Of a stretch of 54,824 nt of DNA, positions 49,901 through 54,824 are shown one piece after another. How positions within the stretch are numbered: the stretch's first letter is position 1; each line of letters begins with the position of its first letter. The translations under genes and the position numbers were made by a program. Source of the stretch: a virus; IMG/VR virus record IMGVR_UViG_3300031602_000003, positions 1-54,824 of that record; one strand, 5' to 3'. Below the pieces are notes generated by a model that saw only the letters and a program-made list of their open reading frames with translations, ran no database searches and was not told where the DNA came from.

Positions 49901-52561
49901 TCTAACTGGGATAGGTACACTGAAGTTATAGCAGGTGTTCGTAGAAGAATGGGTGTTAGTGCCGAAGGTTTGCTTTCTAGCTTATACAGAGAGATCCGGG
50001 GAGTAACCCCTGACGCTAGATTCTGGCATCAACTATTATCATACTCTAATAAGAAATTGGATCAGCAACATAAAGCAATTGATAACTTCACTCGTGAAGA
50101 TGTATTGACAGCATACAAAACAAAGTTCAGTGATTCTGTTAGTGAGTCATTAACTAAGACATTGGTACGCACAGACATATCTGTATTGGATGCTGATTAT
50201 TCCATGAAAGAGATGGAAGGCTTTATGGAAGAAGACAGTAAGAAGCTTTTTGCTGAGGTAGATAGTATTGAAGACTTTATTAAAGCTAATTATGACCCAG
50301 AGGTAAGTAATTGGTATTTAGCACACTCGGAAAGCTTGGCTAATCTTATGGTAAAAGGAAGAATGACCCAAGTAGATACACTAGGTAATGCGCATAATAT
50401 TGCAATGATGTACGAGAGTGGTTTTAACCGTAAGGTTAAGCATCCTGAAGGCGGATTTGATAAAACGTCTGCTCTACTAGATAATCTTATTACTTTGCGT
50501 GCATTGATCAAAACACCGAAGTCCCATAAGAAAGCAACGCTTGATGTAATGAAAACTGAAAACTACAGGGATGAGACAGCAGGTGGCATCTTCTTTACAA
50601 TACAGTTGCTCAAAGAAAATAAAAAACAATCCTTAGACCAACTTTTTGAAGGTAAAAAAGAAATGGTACGAAAAGGGTTTTCTAAAGAGATATATAATGA
50701 AAATATTTCTATGCAATTTGGCTCTATAGCAGACGAAGAAGAGATGATGAAAGATGGCTTTTTGAAAGTATCTGATTCTAATCTAAAACTAGACGCTGCT
50801 CATAAGGGCATGGATGGCTTAGTGATGTATGTAAATAAAAATTCTCAAAACACAGCGTACCAAAGATCTATCATTGCTATTAACCAAGAGAGATTTATAG
50901 GTAACGATTTGACCGGCATTAGCCAACAACGTGGTGTGGGTGATCCTGCTAAAGCAGCCCAAATACAGTTTAATCAACTTAGGGCTATCAAACGTAGACA
51001 AAGACAAGCCATATTAGATGGTACTTCTGTACCTATAGATACAGCGGAGAATAACTTAGTTGTTCCTATTAATAGAGAAGACGGAACTATATCTGGATAC
51101 AGATATGTAATGGAAGAATCCACTAAGGATGCTATTCTTGAAAGAGATAATTCTCTTGAAAAGGTGTTGGGCAAGATGGAAGCCGGGATTAGTGATAAAG
51201 TAGCGGCTAGATCTATTAACAACACTGTTGTAAAGACTTTGTATACTGAGTTTAAAGAGACTTTCTCTACTGCAGATAAAGGCCACTTTGTTAAGATTGG
51301 GCCTAACTCCACTAACAAGCACCACAGAGAAATATATAGAATGCTTCCTCAACCTATGAGAAGACAAATAAAAGATGTGTTCGGAACAGATCATCTTTAT
51401 GTTAGGGGTGAGATTGTGGATCTTGTGTTTGGTAGACGTAAGTTCTCTATAACAGATATTGGCAAAACAAATGATACTTCTGTTGAAAGAGGTATATTTG
51501 GTAATACAGCACAGTTACTTCTTAATCGACCAATGATGCGATCACTTGAGAACTTTGTGCAAGATGTGTACAAAATTGTAAAAGATATTATTGTTATCAA
51601 GTCCTTTGTAGTGCTTAGAGATAATATTCTTAGTAACACTGCAATGCTGATGATGAGAGGTGTGTCTTTCAGACAGATATTAGCTGACTATAAGGAGGCT
51701 TCTTTAGCGCTCAAAGACTACAAAAAGTATACAAGAGAGCGTCTAAAGCTTGAAAAAAAGATTAAGACATTAGGCCAAAGTAAAAGCTCTAATCGCATTC
51801 TAGCCCTCCCTACCCAGAGAGCTAAAGATGCTGCTATTGCGGTAATTGATCGCTCTATTGCTTCAATTGAAGGAGATTTAACTATTGTAGAAGAAAGGTT
51901 GGCTACAAATGCAGTAACTGAACTGTCTGAAGCAGGAGTACAACAAACCATTGTGGAGGATGTTGTGCTTGAGGATAGTAAATCTAATCTTAAAAGTAAT
52001 TTAGAGAAGAGGTTGGCTCCTGCTGCTGCTTATGTACCAGATGTTTTTAAAACCATTGGTAAAAATATATTTGTGACGCAGGATACAGGTCTATACAAAG
52101 CATTAAGAGATGTTACTCAAATAAGTGATTTTGTTGCCAGATACTCATTGCATCAGCATAATTTAAAGAATGGTGTGAGCTCAAAAGACTCTATTGGGGA
52201 TGTGGTGGAGTCGTTCATTAACTATGATCCGCTAACACATAAGTATATTCAATGGATGAATGATATGGGTTTCTGGATGTTTACTAAGTTCTTTATCAGA
52301 ATACAATCCATTCTTGTAAAACTCATGGTTGGCAGACAAGACAGTAAAGGGCGCTCTATTAAAGGAAATCCTGCGGGCATTCTAGCATTCTTAGCAGTTA
52401 ATATGCTAACAATAGATGTACCTACTGTTTATGACGCTTCTCTTATTGGAGAAGACTCTATTGAAAATAGATTTCATTGGAATATCGCTGGAAATGCTTG
52501 GGATCAGGCCTTTGGAGGCGTGGTGACCTCAAGCATTCCAGAGTTTATATCTAGTCAGTAG
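41000..52561 (+). CDS. Giant virion RNA polymerase (N4 gp50-like), 3853 aa
   Basis: N4 carries its polymerase in the capsid and ejects it to transcribe early genes. Here T7-type motifs lie mid-protein: the TxxGR-like block FTHDVWVNARVGIKETIMNP (Asn1802, Arg1804), motif A EIDGRNNGVAHANI (Asp1957), motif B DREDTKDTVIQFVYGAG (Arg2088, Lys2092, Tyr2100) and motif C IGVHDAIML (Asp2405). The Lys-to-Tyr distance of 8 equals N4 vRNAP. Residues about 8-75 are four copies of a 19-20 residue repeat ending in GIARNQ. An HEILH motif (2740-2744) with Glu2832 downstream suggests a metallopeptidase-like fold after the polymerase domain. It is longer than N4 gp50 (about 3500 aa) and appears free of cysteine. 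Confidence 0.93.
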   Translation: MQDFSSQARLNDAIQRNQPEVGNATSKLNSGIARNQSSLNAAMAKITDGIARNAPDINQATAKLNNGIARNQAAIGGLIPATKSEEKAARLPEQRQVKAASLGERSVSKQAMLTNKQAARPFQALAPRALDSDSLTGNSTVDQFADVPLGLAKNAVMGVRMITDAFGASNETSDMLQGYEEEIGKLMSAQYNKDAQEMERIRTEAIGKGSWEGVKAGIHALSVAPIDTIIGALGTAAPAIIAGAAVTLGAPVVGLGVAATATVGSAVALGTGALMGAGVTKSAIYEATADAFKEQGVPKEEAEAIATEAQEYGGENTDSILTGAALGYIATRFGIDPKLVSGASKLVASKLAAKEAAEKIAKKIAEEGTKKGALKKLAKDAVEEGIPEAFQGGHEVFAGNLAKQREGIDTDLSEGVAFGATLEGFAGGGVGVGGGGIGLTARTAVDGVKGTINAGKKTVKGVKKAKAQIFGEDKSGKKGTFQQIKEGVIDIANTAADFVAEGKAAVKDAVKVEAEVKSDRSVEEAIQEDNKDLTAREKVDVATHKSVRPGKDASPAEVLTFRDNAMNALLQYYTELKDSRDALISDPDAATVDPDQKKAYKFQEGMNVILARMNELGAVIQEEGTEATQFNTILDSIKEHKEVPSEIALMLGTTGGQGLTTEELKKAQLELPFDADQTATVENQIAINDTVSKAYKTNAETNKDNKRAEEVSLEIIDGSSKNAGFKTYHQRIVIGVKTGSLVVANKAYEGLQSFVKLQQTKLAAFQEVSNLGDKLANDIGNKAVRKQYNAAKAALKKNHKFTFLHKGGLVKTMALIQAEVTAGQAIAKQAKHILKTGAKVGSTSQSGGAAVVNDTVPAELRELVDGQKKTFAALGSTKAKLKKLLAKAEKAFEKDKESLDNKVNVLALKEMLGIIKVSEKSTDNDTVPPTANLETQYSDAVTVLLALTAEQKKHIVDKDGSRILKGTWEGIYEFIEAQSKTDVKQEDSMQSIVDFVKDDLPGLLKSFQKSKGDEATVIKEADAVNPPVEPGGETSPAVALRTMVKLRRDITKLVQIKKKTPEQQSALNANFVEHRARYKRAEKYLKTIKITPIIQGLMDKITEASDAKKSDFASKSNLMARIEGDTLYQKWLKGNPTPTVNSKKTNTENKFKKKYKGKPKKELTLLETLKKKFQVKSGVAKRKLAVASFKLSAANIYVGRAQNSILMKIIEGELDSGNNGVAYDSDDVVFVGTDTGKGANSPISNEKFTGVYKELDLAMEAGASIITDWNGITPAEIAVAAILTKNGYTAEQVVDPTTVKDNLTPISYSKWTKTEEIITNKQESLKNESFNLTESILEEGGKDFDVPADSPVKSRGTALGNLFNKRPKSDTKLFSNVLHTVRNWATRVEGNVEKLNPQLNKKELKMVENFLEFNKKMTDIYTIETVQDGKTVLPLLEPFKDEQQREFKRGNVIQLFYTEKADSLIGKDKPSIDLMDPNVITQLNAVLYRWMGTFGKGTLRSTKSDVQQIFGIRKSKLTPTDEMYDLVGEEGTSFITTAENLGMDALASLGLSPKESTGETFESKTAQALGALMLNAGLQSNLLEMNSVARKDISDLTARFNKAIGIDTNDETSDLTLAAVPDPKFAGIGIRRFIRVASQFKKIGETEADSDTEVVSSAVQGYIDNYKLGSDAFSNLFGLSKSAKAPSLKPPFMQNIARTLGNSGLPVPNYIREILYKHSQQKHQLNDTHRAFMKFPLNMQFRMLGGIENLSNLHVSRRMAVRAQNEEIRRFLDGMNTFVTTLEENPNKLNTEFFFTHDVWVNARVGIKETIMNPQANKAARAMVSVSDAETEMDLTSTAAKDVSNVQVFLLGIAEVLGVNTKQSNDADVIQELHDVTKSKELKTALAILKDNYRNPNRAMSIKQLDAVSTSITKLGKGAAGLSGLVAYAQYEATQEDIAAKVANAGKFITSLSIEIDGRNNGVAHANIQLGYNESGETEGGTRTKVMNQTGLYEPGSDFKSANDFLSSPANLDVYEDVATKVQKEVTNTLSVALAKSNTEAISGGESTTEQRKYAELLAVSGLVESFVKDSLSKESEEEVGTVSKGDREDTKDTVIQFVYGAGVKSRTASFLNKAINAVYKKIEDTSIIKNGKVTGAKNSELGVIINHLRALSGDPDLTIPTDGAKHLDFMFSTKLELVFLQRVKELYGKNINTALTSNFNQIIKERKKVTQLHEAIGEMFLAAYQTELMELRIKKGTNVTKGDIKGIIDKLDKAGLLPKMTTAISGRRDSVKDRTGAMLWSLQKAAYRDSNDLYKKEVASLRAQNTTQSLIDASILEDVAKKLIRSKDNVQFYRNGAGSINNTSSINDGTIKQGENVKQFSLNPKHTSYEARSHKALVFLIHSIDSFNMYEMYDTPVPMIGVHDAIMLGVKDVHAGTKVANDSFWRSNKNFNIKKAALEDYNLTLESFKEYQESKGTSTPILNDPELIDRVDTKVANMLNKTKYKWAMNNSIDNLAHEIELFEENGGISNQFGNGKVEVDESEDLGSPTSASIDNADSEEIATIARESEEEAIKLSADIHWQAALSHGIIAGFDANNELSILQEPDNEVGKTWLASGENKQLLFDAVELVDMNDQMKLMFKTVLGSAPNTTIDPNKFLATESWTITGEDTLSLFDTLGDVNYGNKSENSAHQTYMRKLLIDLGVSKAIDGMKVRLKKAGDETEGKYIIRKDGSQEILIQSASAASVNGIRMSTQETYTHEILHAISQAAINGSSDAARFLQGLFDEVRGNSELDFRMFLNDYNDTTNLQEVNEAKRRYNYIFNNTASRIVSHRDVYTTEPHTHKRNDHLHEFFALGLSNENFMTALSKVKSKKKVKGKDRTFFDKFIDLLTVFVGLFNKQFVDAKNLDMSQQLRFVAQKFAEIEGGAKNKISLANKAFTFANDEVIARSVNFITKGVKGAADSKFIVENKYKTVRTVGGIVSKFKFSNWDRYTEVIAGVRRRMGVSAEGLLSSLYREIRGVTPDARFWHQLLSYSNKKLDQQHKAIDNFTREDVLTAYKTKFSDSVSESLTKTLVRTDISVLDADYSMKEMEGFMEEDSKKLFAEVDSIEDFIKANYDPEVSNWYLAHSESLANLMVKGRMTQVDTLGNAHNIAMMYESGFNRKVKHPEGGFDKTSALLDNLITLRALIKTPKSHKKATLDVMKTENYRDETAGGIFFTIQLLKENKKQSLDQLFEGKKEMVRKGFSKEIYNENISMQFGSIADEEEMMKDGFLKVSDSNLKLDAAHKGMDGLVMYVNKNSQNTAYQRSIIAINQERFIGNDLTGISQQRGVGDPAKAAQIQFNQLRAIKRRQRQAILDGTSVPIDTAENNLVVPINREDGTISGYRYVMEESTKDAILERDNSLEKVLGKMEAGISDKVAARSINNTVVKTLYTEFKETFSTADKGHFVKIGPNSTNKHHREIYRMLPQPMRRQIKDVFGTDHLYVRGEIVDLVFGRRKFSITDIGKTNDTSVERGIFGNTAQLLLNRPMMRSLENFVQDVYKIVKDIIVIKSFVVLRDNILSNTAMLMMRGVSFRQILADYKEASLALKDYKKYTRERLKLEKKIKTLGQSKSSNRILALPTQRAKDAAIAVIDRSIASIEGDLTIVEERLATNAVTELSEAGVQQTIVEDVVLEDSKSNLKSNLEKRLAPAAAYVPDVFKTIGKNIFVTQDTGLYKALRDVTQISDFVARYSLHQHNLKNGVSSKDSIGDVVESFINYDPLTHKYIQWMNDMGFWMFTKFFIRIQSILVKLMVGRQDSKGRSIKGNPAGILAFLAVNMLTIDVPTVYDASLIGEDSIENRFHWNIAGNAWDQAFGGVVTSSIPEFISSQ
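41024..41230 (+). repeat. Tandem 19-20 residue repeats at the vRNAP N-terminus
   Basis: Units read RLNDAIQRNQPEVGNATS, KLNSGIARNQSSLNAAMA, KITDGIARNAPDINQATA and KLNNGIARNQAAIGG: a heptad-like amphipathic motif with invariant I-x-RN. It may be an ejection or capsid-binding signal. Confidence 0.75.
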
Positions 52562-52742
52562 TCTTGTTTTTCCTTGTCTTTTTTTCGGCAGGGAAAACAA
52601 GTACTGTTATGGCCAAAAAGCCTACAATAACTGTAGTGGCTAAGGCAAGCATTGGGCCAATGATAAATATTGCAAATAAAATTGATCCAATTGTTATAAT
52701 TATTCCAATTACACTTAGGCTCTCAAATATTTTTTTAAACAT
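52551..52742 (-). CDS. Two-span membrane protein, 63 aa
   Basis: Hydrophobic helices at about residues 8-27 and 29-48 (SVIGIIITIGSILFAIFIIG, then MLALATTVIVGFLAITVLVF) with a basic tail KKTRKNKTTD. The start is ATG 52742, 2 nt after the upstream stop; GGAG lies upstream. The 3' end overlaps the vRNAP 3' end by 11 nt (convergent). Function unknown. Confidence 0.65.
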   Translation of the reverse strand: MFKKIFESLSVIGIIITIGSILFAIFIIGPMLALATTVIVGFLAITVLVFPAEKKTRKNKTTD

Positions 52743-52744
52743 CA

Positions 52745-53041
52745 CTAGGCTCCAAATAGACTAGAGTCGTCTGTTGGTTCTTCGGCAGTTTCTTTTGTAG
52801 CTTTTGTTTTTACAAAAGGTAAGTCGAATTGATCCACATTCTTTAGATTTATGGATTCAACAGGCGTTGCTGTTAAAGTGACATCTGGGCTCATAATGCT
52901 TACAACAGCTGTATTGCCATTAGCACCTCGGCCTGCGGTGAAAGCTACTTCCACATGTTTTCCATCAAGGTTGATTCCTTGGTGAGATACGTATTTTTCT
53001 AGAGCATGATTTATCTCTGTATTATTTAGTGTGATATCCAT
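52745..53041 (-). CDS. Small replication-cluster protein of unknown function, 98 aa
   Basis: The N-terminal half is helical (MDITLNNTEINHALEKYVSH), the middle resembles a short beta domain (HVEVAFTAGRGANGNTAVVS), and the end is acidic and ends TDDSSLFGA. The SSB upstream ends in a similar TSSLFANA, suggesting a shared C-terminal docking tail. The gene lies 12 nt after the RuvC-like gene and belongs to the leftward replication operon. Confidence 0.65.
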   Translation of the reverse strand: MDITLNNTEINHALEKYVSHQGINLDGKHVEVAFTAGRGANGNTAVVSIMSPDVTLTATPVESINLKNVDQFDLPFVKTKATKETAEEPTDDSSLFGA

Positions 53042-53053
53042 CGTGTTTCCTTG

Positions 53054-53530
53054 TTAAGATTTAAATGTTTGGCTTGCATAGTGTGCAACCATTAAGGCAT
53101 CGCTTTTACCGTCTTGTAAGCCTCCCTTTGAGCCTCTAATAGAGGCATCAGGATAGAGGCGGTCACATATACTAGCCACTTCGTTCTTAATAGCTTTGCC
53201 CTTGGTTTTTACACCTACAAACTTTTGCCATACTTTAGGAGTTACTAAGCCTACTGATAATCCCACCACTTGTGGTATTACATTTACTCTTTCGACATTA
53301 CGTCCAAAGCTAAAGTTAGACTTGGCTGACATTCCAAATAAAGTATGCACATCTTCTATCATAACTACGGGAATATCAAAGCGATTTTTAGCGGAAGTGA
53401 GCCATTCAGCGATATCTTTTGGCTTTTCTACATTTGAGTAAAATTGCACATCTTTTGTGCTGGGAACTAAAAGGCAATAATACCCTTTAGCTCCCGGATC
53501 ACATGCAATATATGCTATAGGCTTATTCAT
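53054..53530 (-). CDS. RuvC-like Holliday-junction nuclease, 158 aa
   Basis: RNase H-fold motifs in order: IAYIACDPGAKGYYCLL (first Asp), VVMIEDVHTLFGMSAKSNFS (Glu), and the late acidic pair DGKSDALMVAHYA. The pattern with GRNVERV between matches phage RuvC-like resolvases that trim branched replication DNA before packaging. It starts in the last base of the SSB stop. Length fits the family (about 160 aa). Confidence 0.85.
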   Translation of the reverse strand: MNKPIAYIACDPGAKGYYCLLVPSTKDVQFYSNVEKPKDIAEWLTSAKNRFDIPVVMIEDVHTLFGMSAKSNFSFGRNVERVNVIPQVVGLSVGLVTPKVWQKFVGVKTKGKAIKNEVASICDRLYPDASIRGSKGGLQDGKSDALMVAHYASQTFKS

Positions 53531-54273
53531 TAAGCGTTAGCAAATAAGCTTGAGGTTGCTGCGGGCGTAGCTGCTGTCGGTGTGCCGACAGAAGGTGCGG
53601 CTGCGTTACCACGGCCTGTTTTTGATTTGTCAGGATATGCTCCTTCAAATTTCTTCGCCCATTTGGTAGTGAAAACACCTTCGTTAGCACCTGCTTTAAC
53701 TTCGGTTGCTGTTAAGCCAGCAGCGTTCCAGAATTTGTCAATGACGTTTTCGTCTTTAACTTCACCATTTGGAACCCATTTACCAGAGCCATTGTCAGTC
53801 ACTTTATCAACTGTTTGTTTAATGATACCTGCTAGGATTTCTTTACCTAGAAGGTCACTAATCACTGCTGTTTTTTGTGGAATTTCTGCTTTAGCATCAA
53901 AGTCCCAACGGTTCACAACTTTTTCTACTGTTTCTACAGCATTCATTTTTGTTTTAAGAACAGCTTCAGTGAGTGATTCAGCTAATTTGTACCCTGGAAG
54001 ATACTGTTTCTTGCCTTTAGCATCAATGTAAGTGCTTTTGTTACCTTTGGCATCTCCGCTTGAGATCCAAATTACTTGACGTACGTTTGAGCCACTATCA
54101 ACACCTGTTAAATGCAGGTTTAATGAAAGAGCGCCTCTTGCTGATTGATCAATGTAAGCTAGTTCGATATTCATGCGATGAAGACCTGAGTCAACTAGAA
54201 ATGATCCGCCTCCAACTGAGTCTTTGTCACTTTGGATGTCGTCATTTGATTCAAGATTACTTAGTAAAGACAT
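53530..54273 (-). CDS. Single-stranded DNA-binding protein (N4 gp45-like), 247 aa
   Basis: The N-terminal domain has the pattern FLVDSGLHRMNIELAYIDQS, then GALSLNLHLTGVD and YIDAKGKKQYLPGYKLAE, typical of the N4/T7-type SSB family. The C-terminal part is an Ala/Pro/Thr linker ending TSSLFANA, the expected docking tail. N4 gp45 also activates host RNA polymerase at late promoters, so the same could hold here. GGAGACAT precedes the ATG. Confidence 0.82.
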   Translation of the reverse strand: MSLLSNLESNDDIQSDKDSVGGGSFLVDSGLHRMNIELAYIDQSARGALSLNLHLTGVDSGSNVRQVIWISSGDAKGNKSTYIDAKGKKQYLPGYKLAESLTEAVLKTKMNAVETVEKVVNRWDFDAKAEIPQKTAVISDLLGKEILAGIIKQTVDKVTDNGSGKWVPNGEVKDENVIDKFWNAAGLTATEVKAGANEGVFTTKWAKKFEGAYPDKSKTGRGNAAAPSVGTPTAATPAATSSLFANA

Positions 54274-54300
54274 AATGTCTCCTTTATATTTAGGTTAATA

Positions 54301-54824
54301 TTATTTGTAATAACTGTGCAAGCGGTCAATGACCAATTGTACATCGTTATCAATGTAGGTTTCATCTATAGTCCACATGCCCATAGAGCTTCTTATGGCT
54401 TCGTCCACTGTCTCTTTAGTGAGCTGTGTTTGGAACACATACTTAAAGCCTAACGCCTCCTCTTGAGGTGTTATGTTCAGAAGATCTGACTTGTATTCTT
54501 CTAGAACTTTTGTTGGCACTTTTTTTGTGCTTATTACGGTTGAAAAGAAACTTTCAATACCGTTATTCATGAGAGAGCCTTTTACTTTTACTTTGGTCTC
54601 TCTATCCAAAGTTTTCTCATCCATCACTGTAAGTGTATGACCGATGAAGATAATATTTTTAGTTGACTTTGCTACATACTGACTCATCAATACTTTGAAG
54701 AATTGGGCGTATTCGCCCCATGCTTTCATTGTATTTGCTGATGTTAATACGTGAACAGATTCAAACATATCCATAGCGAATGTAAGACTATCAATAACGA
54801 TAGTATGGATATTTTTATGTTTCT
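54301..54824 (-). CDS. RecA-like ATPase, C-terminal part (N4 gp44 position)
   Basis: The frame runs off the right edge; the visible part is about 174 codons. It contains a Walker B-type strand IHTIVIDSLTFAMDM, a following IIFIGHTLTV strand, and a C-terminal helical region. This is the nucleotide-binding core of RecA/Sak4-like phage recombination ATPases. It lies upstream of the SSB in the replication operon. Confidence 0.72.
   Translation of the reverse strand, partial: KHKNIHTIVIDSLTFAMDMFESVHVLTSANTMKAWGEYAQFFKVLMSQYVAKSTKNIIFIGHTLTVMDEKTLDRETKVKVKGSLMNNGIESFFSTVISTKKVPTKVLEEYKSDLLNITPQEEALGFKYVFQTQLTKETVDEAIRSSMGMWTIDETYIDNDVQLVIDRLHSYYK

Noticed and set aside
52563-52601. Convergent terminator at the vRNAP 3' end (CTTGTTTT-type arms with a 17-nt loop)
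   Set aside because: One mismatch, long loop, and it lies within the coding end of the leftward 63-aa gene; too weak to call.

Overview
This window is most of the genome of a lytic, N4-like podovirus (Schitoviridae type) of a Gram-negative, probably marine, bacterium. The diagnostic genes are a giant virion RNA polymerase of 3853 aa (41000-52561) with T7-type polymerase motifs, the small subunit of a split T7-like RNA polymerase (179-1072), and N4-type terminase, portal, capsid, adaptor and SSB genes in N4 order. The DNA is AT-rich, genes are tightly packed with many 1-20 bp overlaps, and no integrase or tRNA was seen.

Layout. Positions 1-4661 carry leftward early genes: small zinc-ribbon and membrane micro-proteins, several unknowns, then the RNAP1-like gene, separated by hairpins and two strong terminators. 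Positions 4740-5640 are about 900 bp without genes. They hold N4-style DNA hairpins, a near-consensus leftward sigma70 promoter followed by a short hairpin-terminated stretch, and a cluster of GTGCAC repeats. Positions 5648-52561 are one long rightward late block: small regulators; fibre genes (6682-10863); a fibre-like protein with a Hint domain, a two-domain 2OG-Fe(II) oxygenase and a sulfotransferase (10864-13841); packaging genes and adaptor (14780-17839); a tail fibre (17830-20262); a curli-secretion-like module with CsgF, CsgG, a curlin-like protein, a FecR-domain protein and a CHASE2 adenylate cyclase (21382-26461); lysis genes (26473-28146); portal, scaffold-like protein and capsid (28167-33464); and a run of virion proteins ending in the virion RNA polymerase. 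Positions 52551-54824 are leftward replication genes (SSB, RuvC-like nuclease, RecA-like ATPase). Compared with N4 the map is inverted, and the two leftward blocks would be continuous if the window ends were joined through the missing part of the genome.

How it works together. On the N4 model, the virion polymerase is ejected with the DNA and reads extruded hairpin promoters. Hairpins with GNA triloops lie on the correct (template) strand for leftward early transcription here. RNAP1 and a partner outside the window would then drive middle genes. The most unusual parts are (1) the CsgF/CsgG/curlin/FecR/CHASE2-cyclase cassette in the slot between the tail and lysis genes, which looks like a secretion pore plus a signalling enzyme, and (2) the Hint/hydroxylase/sulfotransferase cassette, which looks like a system for modifying a virion protein or a surface polymer. 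The last five rightward genes, about 6100 residues, appear to contain no cysteine.
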